A stretch of DNA of 35,589 bases from a virus: the IMG/VR virus record IMGVR_UViG_3300004282_000005, positions 1-35,589 of that record; one strand, given 5' to 3'. Positions 23,716 through 29,423 of the stretch are shown one piece after another. The translations under genes were made by a program, and so were the position numbers. Below the pieces are notes generated by a model. The model was not told the DNA's origin, searched no databases, and saw only the letters and a list, made by a program, of their open reading frames with translations. Within the stretch, counting starts at the first letter, position 1; the number at the start of each line of letters is the position of its first letter.

Positions 23716-23961
23716 ATGAAAAGACAAGAAGCAATAGAAATATTACTATCAAATAGCAAGAAGCTTTATCAATATAGTAGGGCTGTAGATAAACCTATTA
23801 AATGCTCTATTGAGGGTTTTGCTATATATGTTGATGGATGTGATAATGTAACATTCATATATGGTGCTAGAAGAGGTGATGATGGTCCATGTTTCTATCG
23901 TAATGGTAGGTGGAATATAAGAATAGGGATAGAACTTAATTCTAATATAAAAGTAATATGA
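23716..23961 (+). CDS. Small protein with NIKVI C-terminal peptide (81 aa)
   Basis: The protein has 81 residues: a helical start (KRQEAIEILLSNSKKLYQYS) and a beta-like body (GFAIYVDGCDNVTFIYGARR). It ends IELNSNIKVI, the leftmost member of the group of 14 proteins with this C-terminal peptide. The body resembles none of the others. Its TGA overlaps the next ATG as ATGA. Function unknown. Confidence 0.7.
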   Translation: MKRQEAIEILLSNSKKLYQYSRAVDKPIKCSIEGFAIYVDGCDNVTFIYGARRGDDGPCFYRNGRWNIRIGIELNSNIKVI

Positions 23962-24149
23962 AAAGGTTTATAAAGATATTCTTTGCAATAACACTTATAA
24001 TGTGTGTAATTAGTGTATTGATGTTATTTCCAATATATCTACGTGATATAACAGATAATAATATATTTTTTGGTATTTACTTTGTTTATCTGTTATTATT
24101 CATGAGTGCAATTGTATATTATTTAACAGACAAAAATAATAAATTTTAA
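23958..24149 (+). CDS. Small two-helix membrane protein (63 aa)
   Basis: The protein has 63 residues: a basic start (MKRFIK), a transmembrane segment at ~6-28 (FFAITLIMCVISVLMLFPIY), a short polar loop (RDITDNN) and a second segment at ~37-56 (IYFVYLLLFMSAIVYYL), then a charged tail. It probably sits in the host inner membrane with both ends inside. Translation is coupled to the preceding gene by ATGA. No holin or superinfection-exclusion family is recognisable. Confidence 0.65.
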   Translation: MKRFIKIFFAITLIMCVISVLMLFPIYLRDITDNNIFFGIYFVYLLLFMSAIVYYLTDKNNKF

Positions 24150-24173
24150 TTATTAATTTAAAACTGTGCTACT

Positions 24174-24422
24174 ATGGTAAATCAGACAGTGCCCTATATA
24201 GGGGTACGCAAACAGGTCGTTCTTAGTGCTCCGAAAAGACTCTTTGTTGAGCGCTATTTGACAGCTAAAGGCAAGAGGCTTATTGTTCTTGCAAAGACTC
24301 GCAAGGATAAGGATAGTGTATGGGCTAAGTATGGTAAGAACAGATACCGTAATAACCCTGATGCTATTCCTTGTAGGAATGCTATTGGTGGAGTGTTAAC
24401 TATAACACATTCATTAGAATGA
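24174..24422 (+). CDS. Small basic hypothetical protein (82 aa)
   Basis: The protein has 82 residues with about 19 Lys/Arg. It contains VPYIGVRKQVVLSAPKRLFV and KYGKNRYRNNPDAIPCRNAI. It is more GC-rich than its neighbours, like the gene at 22035, and the two share an A/T leader of the type AATTTAAAAC before the ATG. It overlaps the next gene by ATGA. Nucleic-acid binding is possible from the charge only. Confidence 0.65.
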   Translation: MVNQTVPYIGVRKQVVLSAPKRLFVERYLTAKGKRLIVLAKTRKDKDSVWAKYGKNRYRNNPDAIPCRNAIGGVLTITHSLE

Positions 24423-24637
24423 AACTATACAAGAGTCATATGCGCTTAAAGTGCATAACCAAGAAAGGTAGTGCTGTTGTCAGTGCTTATAATATTGCCC
24501 TTCCTATTGTTATAGATCGTAAGACCTATAATAACCTACTCAAGTGTCACGGTGTTGATGGTGACTTAGAATACGTTAAGAAATATAACATATACATCTT
24601 TACTCAGCATGTGTGTATACAACGGAGTTGTGATTGA
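24419..24637 (+). CDS. Small hypothetical protein (72 aa)
   Basis: The protein has 72 residues, basic, with MRLKCITKKGSAVVSAYNIA and a beta-like remainder (LEYVKKYNIYIFTQHVC). Two further Cys near the end could pair with those earlier. It is coupled to the preceding basic protein by ATGA. The internal Met8 (MRLKCI) matches the start of the beta-barrel-like proteins at 28692 and 29815, so that Met could be the true start. Confidence 0.55.
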   Translation: MKLYKSHMRLKCITKKGSAVVSAYNIALPIVIDRKTYNNLLKCHGVDGDLEYVKKYNIYIFTQHVCIQRSCD

Positions 24638-24674
24638 GACAGTCTCAGACTGGATTGACATAGATAAGAACTAG

Positions 24675-24956
24675 TTATGTTCAAGAAGAGAATATTATTT
24701 AACATATCATTCTACAGAAAAAGGGAAAGCTTCTTTTAAAAGAAATAAAAAAAACACAGAAAAGAGGCATCCTGAGGGTAAGAGAAGGAGGAATAGAGCT
24801 TATTTTAAAAGAAAAACTAATAATCTTCACGATAATTATGTTAAATCTTGTTTAAAAGGAATAAAAGTTATTAATATATCTCCTGAATTAGTAGAAGCAA
24901 AGCGTAATCAATTAAAATTACATAGATATGTCAGAGACAATAATCGAAGTTCGTGA
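24675..24956 (+). pseudogene. Remnant of an HNH-type homing endonuclease (C-terminal part)
   Basis: An open frame of about 93 codons with no start codon encodes basic, Asn/Arg-rich sequence (KRHPEGKRRRNRAYFKRK), then NLHDNYVKSCLKGIKVINIS and PELVEAKRNQLKLHR. The pattern [IV]-x-I-[ST]-P-E-L-[IV]-E-x-K-R-x-Q-L-x-L-x-R following a Y-V-K helix is the usual C-terminal end of zinc-knuckle phage endonuclease-like proteins. The front with the Cys knuckle and catalytic residues is missing, so it looks like a decayed mobile gene. Its end overlaps the start of the next gene. Confidence 0.6.
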
Positions 24957-25110
24957 TTCTTTAGCAAAAGACCTTGACACTATTAGATGTGGTAAAATGA
25001 GCTTTACCATAGCAAAAACTATAGTTAGTCATGCTAATGCTATATTTAAAGCTGAAAATATAGTATTACAAAGGGAGAGAATAGAGGAGAGAGTTGACCG
25101 TATTAAATAG
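24928..25110 (+). CDS. Small helical hypothetical protein (60 aa)
   Basis: The protein has 60 residues, all helical: EVRDSLAKDLDTIRCGKMSF, then IAKTIVSHANAIFKAENIVL. The pattern 'L-x3-I-D-x-L-x-x-G-x-[IM]-x3-x-A-K-x-I' with a second helix of Ala/Ile is a small phage family often near replication or early genes; role unknown. It ends with TAG and is followed by 59 bases without a gene. It lacks the NIKVI peptide. Confidence 0.6.
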   Translation: MSETIIEVRDSLAKDLDTIRCGKMSFTIAKTIVSHANAIFKAENIVLQRERIEERVDRIK

Positions 25111-25169
25111 TCTCCTTCAGGCCTTGAAATGCTTCATGTAAGTCCTGAATTTACTTTAATATTAGATAT

Positions 25170-25355
25170 ATGTATAAGAGAATAAAGCCAATAGTTTATT
25201 CAAGATGTAATGGATGTGTGTTTAGGGTAGGTATTCGCAATACTGATCTTAACCAATGTGTTCGTCCACATACAATTGCCTCTTGTTGTTCAGAGAGTTC
25301 TCATGACTGTATATATATTCTTATGGAGCTCAATAAAAATATTAAAACGATATGA
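25170..25355 (+). CDS. CxxC small protein with NIKTI C-terminal peptide (61 aa)
   Basis: The protein has 61 residues. It begins MYKRIKPIVYSRCNGCVFRV and has further Cys at CVRPHTIASCCSESSHDC. The layout M-x-Y-K-x-I-K, C-x-x-C-V-F, then two to three Cys and a hydrophobic strand (IYILMEL) is shared with the genes at 25352, 25725, 25928, 27328 and 27522, so these are paralogues, probably zinc-binding. It ends MELNKNIKTI. Its TGA overlaps the next ATG. Confidence 0.7.
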   Translation: MYKRIKPIVYSRCNGCVFRVGIRNTDLNQCVRPHTIASCCSESSHDCIYILMELNKNIKTI

Positions 25356-25528
25356 GATACAAAGGGATAAAGCCACAGAAGGTAGGTTTTTGTTATGGGT
25401 GTGTGTTTAATGAAGGTCATTGCTCTAGGTCTTATTTGATTGATGGTGAGTGTGTTATTGGGGGTGATCATAAGTATATCTTTATCAAGATTGACCTTAA
25501 GTTAAATAAATCGGTAAAAGTGATATGA
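25352..25528 (+). CDS. CxxC small protein with SVKVI C-terminal peptide (58 aa)
   Basis: This 58-residue gene lies between two ATGA overlaps and fills the apparent gap at 25356-25524. It starts MRYKGIKPQKVGFCYGCVFN, continues with CSRSYLIDGECVIGG and the strand KYIFIKIDLK, and ends LNKSVKVI. It is the clearest paralogue of the preceding gene: Cys-x-x-Cys plus two later Cys, then an aromatic strand. A zinc-binding fold is inferred. Confidence 0.72.
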   Translation: MRYKGIKPQKVGFCYGCVFNEGHCSRSYLIDGECVIGGDHKYIFIKIDLKLNKSVKVI

Positions 25529-25728
25529 AGATAGGTGATTTAGTTATGTGTATGCATGATGTACCAGTTATAAATGCTATAGCAGGATATACGTATACTG
25601 TGCAAGACACTGCGATGAATGGTGTATTTATTAAAATTAATAAAGATTCTCCATATCTTATTTCTGAGGATTACTTTGTATTAGTAAAGTCTACTATCAC
25701 ATTAAATAAACACACAAGAATAGTATGA
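25525..25728 (+). CDS. Small beta-barrel-like protein with HTRIV C-terminal peptide (67 aa)
   Basis: The protein has 67 residues without the CxxC motif. MKIGDLVMCMHDVPVINAIA, then GYTYTVQDT and YLISEDYFVLVK, reads as a five-strand SH3-like barrel (G-D-x-V ... G-x-x-Y-x-V ... D-x-F). It ends ITLNKHTRIV, the most divergent version of the shared C-terminal peptide (Lys replaced by Arg). It is coupled on both sides by ATGA. Function unknown. Confidence 0.68.
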   Translation: MKIGDLVMCMHDVPVINAIAGYTYTVQDTAMNGVFIKINKDSPYLISEDYFVLVKSTITLNKHTRIV

Positions 25729-25931
25729 AATACAAGCTTATAAAGACTGTGGTTAAGTCTGAATGGAAGAGTACATGTACAGCATGTGTATTTAACATAA
25801 AGGATGATAGTGGCATTCATTGTAAGCGTCCTAGGGACATTACTCAGGACTGTTTTACTCATAAAGGTGGTACTAAGCTTTATCATTTTGTTAGGACATG
25901 TGAATTACATAATAATATTAAGGTAATATGA
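25725..25931 (+). CDS. CxxC small protein with NIKVI C-terminal peptide (68 aa)
   Basis: The protein has 68 residues. It starts MKYKLIKTVVKSEWKSTCTA, with the CTACVF pair, then HCKRPRDITQDC and a hydrophobic strand (LYHFVRTCEL). It ends HNNIKVI. It belongs to the CxxC paralogue group with a slightly longer first loop. Both gene ends use ATGA overlaps. Confidence 0.7.
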   Translation: MKYKLIKTVVKSEWKSTCTACVFNIKDDSGIHCKRPRDITQDCFTHKGGTKLYHFVRTCELHNNIKVI

Positions 25932-26125
25932 AATATAGACGTATTGAAAGACCCGATAATAATGCGTGTTTTCATTGTATCTTTGGTGTTGGAGATTATG
26001 ATACAGGATGTTATAGACATGCTAGTAAAGCTGCAAATAAAGGTGATAGTTGTATGGAGGATGGTATTTGGAAATATATATTTGTTCACATTAAAGAATT
26101 ATCATCTAATATTAAGGTAGTATGA
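25928..26125 (+). CDS. CxxC small protein with NIKVV C-terminal peptide (65 aa)
   Basis: The protein has 65 residues. MKYRRIERPDNNACFHCIFG gives the CxxC pair; GCYRHASKAANKGDSC gives the later Cys; the final strand is WKYIFVHIKEL, and it ends SSNIKVV. The His next to the Cys pair may also bind metal. It is a member of the same paralogue group, coupled on both sides by ATGA. Confidence 0.7.
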   Translation: MKYRRIERPDNNACFHCIFGVGDYDTGCYRHASKAANKGDSCMEDGIWKYIFVHIKELSSNIKVV

Positions 26126-26382
26126 GGATAGGACAGAGAATAAAATACATAAAGGAAGATAATGCCACTTTTAAAAAAGGTAAGTACTATCATATCAGTG
26201 GTATACATAAATGTCCTTGTCCACATCAAGAGTTCTTAATATCATTACATGAGTTGGATAATGATCATGACTATACAGTGTGTTCTGATCCTAACTGTAA
26301 GGTACACTATAAAGGAAAATACTATAACCCTAATATATTTGAGACAACTGACAATTTGTTTAAACACATTAAAACAATATAA
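26122..26382 (+). CDS. Small protein with HIKTI C-terminal peptide (86 aa)
   Basis: The protein has 86 residues. The start MRIGQRIKYIKEDNATFKKG, then KYYHISGI, is barrel-like. The middle has CPCPHQEF and CSDPNCKVHYKG, four Cys and several His that could bind zinc, so it mixes features of both subgroups. It ends DNLFKHIKTI, but with TAA and two bases before the next ATG. This is the only member whose final residues are not tied to an ATGA overlap, which argues that the peptide itself is conserved. Confidence 0.68.
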   Translation: MRIGQRIKYIKEDNATFKKGKYYHISGIHKCPCPHQEFLISLHELDNDHDYTVCSDPNCKVHYKGKYYNPNIFETTDNLFKHIKTI

Positions 26383-26384
26383 TT

Positions 26385-26480
26385 ATGGATAATATGGAAG
26401 GATGTCGTAACCTAATGCGTATAATAACAGCTTGGCTTATTATTATGACCGCATTAATAATACTATTATGGCCATGCTAA
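26385..26480 (+). CDS. Membrane micropeptide (31 aa)
   Basis: The 31-residue ORF gives a short polar start (MDNMEGCRNLMR) and one hydrophobic helix (IITAWLIIMTALIILLWPC). It starts two bases after the previous stop and overlaps the next small membrane gene. It is one of four or five tiny membrane ORFs in a row between 26385 and 27092. No family recognised. Confidence 0.5.
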   Translation: MDNMEGCRNLMRIITAWLIIMTALIILLWPC

Positions 26481-26644
26481 AACTAAGACTTATGTTCGTA
26501 TCGTTGGTGATATTCATATTAGCTATCCCACCGATGATAAGTTATCTTACAAGTAACTTATTGTATCTCTTACTGTACATCTTCTGTGTACCTATATGTA
26601 TTGGATTATTAGTTATTTACCTAATAGATAAGCATCATGAGTAA
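26468..26644 (+). CDS. Small two-helix membrane protein (58 aa)
   Basis: The start is taken at the ATG at 26468, giving MAMLKLRLMFVSLVIFILAI; a TTG at 26432 would add 12 residues inside the preceding ORF, and an ATG at 26474 would remove two. There are two hydrophobic segments (~9-25 and ~31-53) and a charged end (DKHHE). The gene overlaps both neighbours by a few bases. No known family. Confidence 0.55.
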   Translation: MAMLKLRLMFVSLVIFILAIPPMISYLTSNLLYLLLYIFCVPICIGLLVIYLIDKHHE

Positions 26645-26816
26645 TTCAGGAGGTATAGGTTTTGCATCGCTATTAACAATAGCGTTTGTAGTGCTTAAAC
26701 TATGTCATGTTATATATTGGCATTGGATATGGATCATATCACCTATATGGATTGATATATCATTGGCTATTATTGTATTATCTATTATGTGGTTATATGG
26801 AAAAAGAAGATCGTAA
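26637..26816 (+). CDS. Small membrane protein, GxxGFxxLLT family (59 aa)
   Basis: The protein has 59 residues: GGIGFASLLTIAFVVLKLCH, then WHWIWIISPIWIDISLAIIV. The pattern G-I-G-F-x-x-L-L-T-I-x-F-x-V-L-K-L, then a Trp-rich turn and S-P-I-W-I, is a very common tiny two-helix protein of phages and prophages whose function is unknown. It starts inside the previous gene's last codons and its tail contains the ATG of the next micropeptide. Confidence 0.7.
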   Translation: MSNSGGIGFASLLTIAFVVLKLCHVIYWHWIWIISPIWIDISLAIIVLSIMWLYGKRRS

Positions 26817-26880
26817 TCGCGTTATAATACTAGGTATTATTGTGATATTATTATTATTTATCTTAGGCTTATTATCATGA
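26797..26880 (+). CDS. Membrane micropeptide (27 aa)
   Basis: The ORF encodes a charged start (MEKEDRNR) followed by a single hydrophobic helix (VIILGIIVILLLFILGLLS). It overlaps the previous ORF by 20 bases and the next by ATGA. Its composition and exact coupling support translation, though at this length chance cannot be excluded. Confidence 0.5.
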   Translation: MEKEDRNRVIILGIIVILLLFILGLLS

Positions 26881-27092
26881 AAAAGAAAAAAAGTAATATG
26901 AATATAAATCAGAACTTCTGGTATTATGTCCCTATAATAGGGATATTCTATTGGTTAACAGAAATGTACGATGATAATCCATTAAGAGATAGCCCTATTG
27001 TCGGTTTCAATGCCATGTCCTTTATGTGCCAGATTATTGGCATTGCGTTATTATTATGGTGGTCTGGTATATTTGATACAACATTATTATGA
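26877..27092 (+). CDS. Small membrane protein (71 aa)
   Basis: The protein has 71 residues: a lysine-rich start (MKKKKSNMN), then an amphipathic aromatic stretch (FWYYVPIIGIFYWLTEMYDD), a polar linker (NPLRDSPIVGFNA) and a transmembrane helix (FMCQIIGIALLLWWSGIF). It is the largest of the membrane cluster and appears to anchor in the inner membrane. It overlaps its neighbours by ATGA (start) and a few bases (end). Not assigned to a family. Confidence 0.62.
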   Translation: MKKKKSNMNINQNFWYYVPIIGIFYWLTEMYDDNPLRDSPIVGFNAMSFMCQIIGIALLLWWSGIFDTTLL

Positions 27093-27193
27093 ATGAAGAA
27101 ATATTAGCTGAATGTATTGCCAAGCAAGATATTCAGGATGATCATGAGTTCTTACTCTGTGAGAACCTTGCTATATTAAATAGTCTTAACTAA
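27089..27193 (+). CDS. Acidic micropeptide (34 aa)
   Basis: The 34-residue ORF is soluble and acidic (MNEEILAECIAKQDIQDDHE, then FLLCENLAILNSLN). It is coupled to the membrane gene by overlap and is the last ORF before a structured intergenic RNA. Its final codons include the bases TAGTCTTAAC, which resemble the virion promoter element but lie in a coding context. Confidence 0.5.
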   Translation: MNEEILAECIAKQDIQDDHEFLLCENLAILNSLN

Positions 27194-27195
27194 TA

Positions 27196-27327
27196 ATTGG
27201 TAGGGGAAGCGCCTACTTTTAATTGTACAGACAGAGATAACTCTATAAGCTTATCTGGTTAGTCCCCGTACCTATACGGGGGAGCTAGTTATTTGATAAC
27301 TTAACAGGCGTAAAAATCGTGCGAGCT
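27196..27327 (+). ncRNA. Structured intergenic RNA, four hairpins
   Basis: The 134-base gap holds four consecutive hairpins: GTAGG/CCTAC (27200-27216), AGATAA/TTATCT (27235-27256), CCCCGTA/TACGGGG with loop CCTA (27264-27281) and AGTTAT/ATAACT with a 3-base loop (27287-27301). The third is GC-rich and strong but has no T run behind it. The sequence is GC-richer than its neighbours. It could be the 5' leader of the next operon or a free small RNA. It lacks a tRNA T-loop. Plus strand is assumed from the flanking genes. Confidence 0.5.
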
Positions 27328-27525
27328 ATGAAACATAAAAAATTTAAAAGAATAGATTCACCTAATGTTGGATTATGTTTTGGATGTGTCATATATAGGG
27401 ATAATCTATTTGTTGATAATGGTAGTTGTGCTAATGTGCATCATAGCACCTGTCGTGATGATGGCAAATCTTATGTGTTTGTCTATGATGATATAGAACT
27501 AAATAAAAATACTAAGGTAGTATGA
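27328..27525 (+). CDS. CxxC small protein with NTKVV C-terminal peptide (65 aa)
   Basis: The start is the ATG at 27328; a GTG nine bases upstream is possible but less likely. The protein begins MKHKKFKRIDSPNVGLCFGC, has CANVHHSTCRDDG, a strand YVFVYDDIEL and ends NKNTKVV. It is a member of the CxxC paralogue group restarting after the membrane-gene cluster and the structured RNA. Its TGA overlaps the next ATG. Confidence 0.7.
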   Translation: MKHKKFKRIDSPNVGLCFGCVIYRDNLFVDNGSCANVHHSTCRDDGKSYVFVYDDIELNKNTKVV

Positions 27526-27689
27526 AGTATAGACTAGTAAAGGTTAATTATGATGATATTGGACATACATCTCTGTGTGCTATTTGTGCATTTGAGAAAC
27601 TAGATATTAATGAATGTTTAAAATGGCATAAGCCTGATCATTATTACGTAAAACTATGTGTTATGCCTAAAAATATTAAAGTAGTATGA
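27522..27689 (+). CDS. CxxC small protein with NIKVV C-terminal peptide (55 aa)
   Basis: This 55-residue gene between two ATGA overlaps starts MKYRLVKVNYDDIGHTSLCA, with the pair CAIC, and continues AFEKLDINECLKWHKPDHYY and VKLCVMPKNIKVV. Two later Cys complete the four seen in its relatives. The Leu that usually precedes the C-terminal peptide is Met here. Probably zinc-binding; role unknown. Confidence 0.7.
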   Translation: MKYRLVKVNYDDIGHTSLCAICAFEKLDINECLKWHKPDHYYVKLCVMPKNIKVV

Positions 27690-27904
27690 AATATAAAGTA
27701 GGTGATAAGGTAAAAATGACACAAAGACTTAATGGACATGGTATTCCAATTGGTCATTACGCTATAATAACTAGAGTACAAAAATCAGACCAAGAAAATT
27801 ATTTTTATGAAGGCAAGGAAGTGGATCAACGTTTAATATGGGCATTTGATGATAATGAATGTAAAAGTGTGATTAAAATATCTAATAATATTAAAACTAT
27901 ATGA
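27686..27904 (+). CDS. Small beta-barrel-like protein with NIKTI C-terminal peptide (72 aa)
   Basis: The protein has 72 residues: MKYKVGDKVKMTQRLNGHGI, then HYAIITRVQ and QRLIWAFDD, a KOW/SH3-like barrel opening (V-G-D-x-V-x-[MI]). It ends IKISNNIKTI. Although its first residues MKYK match the CxxC group, the body is of the barrel type, so the two subgroups share both ends but not the middle. Coupled by ATGA on both sides. Confidence 0.7.
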   Translation: MKYKVGDKVKMTQRLNGHGIPIGHYAIITRVQKSDQENYFYEGKEVDQRLIWAFDDNECKSVIKISNNIKTI

Positions 27905-28095
27905 GACGTACGTTAGAAGCAATAAGAGAGATAGCTGATAAGACTGTCAGTGATGAAGAATTGGGTGTTATGGTAAGAGATTATCTTAAAGATGGTCATC
28001 CTAATAGCTTTATTAAGTGTTTTCATTGTGGTACATACATACCTGATTTTTATTCTAGATGTAGACATTGTAAAAAGTCTTTGGATGATGAATAA
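27901..28095 (+). CDS. Zinc-ribbon protein with N-terminal helices (64 aa)
   Basis: The protein has 64 residues. Two helices (RRTLEAIREIADKTVSDEEL) are followed by CFHCGTYIPDFYSRCRHCKK, a standard CxxC-x10-CxxC zinc ribbon, and an acidic end. It does not carry the NIKVI peptide. Its reading frame ends eight bases into the next gene. A DNA- or protein-binding adaptor role is plausible. Confidence 0.68.
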   Translation: MRRTLEAIREIADKTVSDEELGVMVRDYLKDGHPNSFIKCFHCGTYIPDFYSRCRHCKKSLDDE

Positions 28096-28324
28096 GAAAG
28101 TAAAATGCAAGAAGGATTTTCTTTATGGCGATGTCTATGTTTTATTTAGAAAGAATAAAATATACGATCTGAAATGGCAAGGAATATCAAGTGTAAATAT
28201 TACGAGAGAACTAGTGGGAGGAGAATCTAAAGAAAGTATGTATTCTTTCTCTATTACAAATAAAGAATATAAAGAATACTTTTATAAATCTATTGCTTTG
28301 TCTAAAAACATAAAGACTATATGA
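28088..28324 (+). CDS. Small barrel-like protein with NIKTI C-terminal peptide (78 aa)
   Basis: The start is the ATG at 28088, one codon after another ATG (28085); a longer frame from 27992 would lie wholly over the zinc-ribbon gene and is rejected. The protein begins MNKKVKCKKDFLYGDVYVLF and continues RKNKIYDLKWQGI, a K-V-K-C-x-K-D ... F-x-K-x-K-I-Y-D pattern seen in small phage barrel proteins. It ends IALSKNIKTI and overlaps the next ATG by ATGA. Confidence 0.68.
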   Translation: MNKKVKCKKDFLYGDVYVLFRKNKIYDLKWQGISSVNITRELVGGESKESMYSFSITNKEYKEYFYKSIALSKNIKTI

Positions 28325-28587
28325 GTGATTTTGTAAATACTAAACATGAGGTAATAGTAAAATGTAGTGACTATCTACCTAAAGAGAGTGGTGATTATGA
28401 AACTAACCTTGGTGTTCTTCATTTTGTTAGAAGAGCATATTCAACAAGAGCTAGTAACTATGTAGAGTTAAAATGGTACAAGAAAGTTATTATCTGTGAT
28501 ATATGTACATATAATCTAATTAAACCCCAATGGTGGAAAGAAAAAGAAGAACCCCCGATAAGCGTATCATCATCACCAAGTCAATAG
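28321..28587 (+). CDS. Small hypothetical protein without the shared peptide (88 aa)
   Basis: The protein has 88 residues: HEVIVKCSDYLPKESGDYET, then LHFVRRAYSTRASN and KKVIICDICTYNLIKPQWW. A single CDIC pair is present. 'Y-x-P-x-x-S-G-D-Y-x-T' followed by W/Y-rich strands recalls small phage proteins of unknown function. The C terminus is Ser/Pro-rich and overlaps the next ORF by 58 bases in another frame. Confidence 0.6.
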   Translation: MSDFVNTKHEVIVKCSDYLPKESGDYETNLGVLHFVRRAYSTRASNYVELKWYKKVIICDICTYNLIKPQWWKEKEEPPISVSSSPSQ

Positions 28588-28676
28588 TGATAATAGAATA
28601 CAAGAGTGGTCATGATCTTGTTATTGCGAGACATGATGACAGAGCTAAAGCAATAATCAAAACTGTATCTTTTTAA
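28530..28676 (+). CDS. Small basic protein (48 aa)
   Basis: The 48-residue ORF starts inside the previous gene. It begins with a basic patch (MVERKRRTPDKRIIITKSIV) and continues with a strand/helix (IIEYKSGHDLVIARHDD). It ends 15 bases before the next gene and accounts for the otherwise empty gap 28588-28676, which supports it. Not recognised. Confidence 0.5.
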   Translation: MVERKRRTPDKRIIITKSIVIIEYKSGHDLVIARHDDRAKAIIKTVSF

Positions 28677-28691
28677 CTTAAATCAATCTAT

Positions 28692-29261
28692 ATGAAACTG
28701 AAGTGTATTAACAAACCAACAAAGTTCAAGAATCTATCCCTTAATAATGAATATGAGGGTATTATTGATGGTGATAACTATGTAGTCACTAATGATAGTG
28801 GCTTACGTGCCAAGTATGCATCAAAGTATTTTAATGTTGTACCTACAGAAGTGCCATTATTGAGTGCTGTATCTAGTCTTAGTTTTGATCTTGATGGCGA
28901 AGATCTACAAATCTTCTGCAATGATGAGGATCAAACAATCACTTTATCTCAAGCAAGTAATTCTTGTGGTATATATGATGTTGATGGTCTTGGTGGTATT
29001 ATTAGTTTAGTCGAGGATATACATACTAATCTTTCACCAAACGTAGTTGGTACTCGACTTGATCTATTCAGACATATTATTACATCATTAGTGGCATATA
29101 TCAAGACACAACGTAATCTTGCATTCATTACCTTCAGTGATAATCTCAATAATGCTGAAGAGATGCCATATAAGGATGTTATGAATGAGATGGCTGTTAC
29201 CTTTGCTGAAGGTGTCAATCGTAACTCTAGTAACACTATACGTCTTTGGATATTTAACTAA
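28692..29261 (+). CDS. Two-domain protein: barrel-like N terminus fused to a helical domain (189 aa)
   Basis: The protein has 189 residues. Residues 1-52 (KLKCINKPTKFKNLSLNNEY, then GIIDGDNYVVTND and YFNVVPTEVP) follow the same small-barrel pattern as 29424-30018. Residues ~55-189 are a separate domain: acidic, with GGIISLVEDIHTNLSPNVVG and LFRHIITSLVAYIKTQRNLA. It lacks the NIKVI peptide; instead the barrel is extended by the second domain. It is followed by RNA structure and a tRNA-like gene. Function unknown. Confidence 0.65.
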   Translation: MKLKCINKPTKFKNLSLNNEYEGIIDGDNYVVTNDSGLRAKYASKYFNVVPTEVPLLSAVSSLSFDLDGEDLQIFCNDEDQTITLSQASNSCGIYDVDGLGGIISLVEDIHTNLSPNVVGTRLDLFRHIITSLVAYIKTQRNLAFITFSDNLNNAEEMPYKDVMNEMAVTFAEGVNRNSSNTIRLWIFN

Positions 29262-29266
29262 GATCC

Positions 29267-29316
29267 TCCTGTACCCTTGAAAAACTCGGATTAGTTCAGC
29301 AGGAATTAAAAGGGTA
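29267..29316 (+). other. Possible RNA pseudoknot before the tRNA-like gene
   Basis: TCCTG (29267-29271) can pair with CAGGA (29300-29304), and TACCCTT (29272-29278) with AAGGGTA (29310-29316). The two pairings cross, so both together would make a pseudoknot with a 21-base connector between them. Each stem is short enough to occur by chance. It lies between the stop at 29261 and the tRNA-like gene. Confidence 0.3.
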
Positions 29317-29329
29317 GAAAATGGTGGTG

Positions 29330-29400
29330 TCCCTTGTAGCTTAATTGGTAGAGCCTTGGATTGTATCAAGAGGTTGTGAGTTCGAGTCTCACCTTGGGAT
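29330..29400 (+). tRNA. Atypical tRNA-like gene, anticodon uncertain
   Basis: The D arm (TAGCTTAATTGGTAGAGC) and the T arm (GTGAG, TTCGAGT, CTCAC at 29376-29392) are textbook. The anticodon stem CTTGG/TCAAG leaves a loop of only six bases (ATTGTA), so the anticodon cannot be read safely; GTA (Tyr) is one option. The acceptor stem TCCCTTG/CTTGGGA has two T-T mismatches, and no CCA is encoded. It may be a decaying tRNA, a tRNA mimic, or a tRNA interrupted or shortened by deletion in the anticodon loop. Confidence 0.55.
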
Positions 29401-29423
29401 CTAATATAAATAATAATCACATA

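Noticed and set aside
25977-25986. TATCTTTG and TATATTTG boxes inside plus-strand genes (about 25977, 26077, 27068)
   Set aside because: None has a TTTG 19-20 bases upstream; they are coding sequence.
27196-27327. tRNA in the hairpin-rich gap
   Set aside because: There is no TTCGA-type T loop and no D-arm pattern; the stems are arranged in a row, not as a cloverleaf.
27992-28324. Longer start for the 28088 gene with an apparent hydrophobic N terminus
   Set aside because: The extension lies entirely over the zinc-ribbon gene at 27901-28095 in another frame; the ATG at 28088 gives the expected K-V-K-C start.
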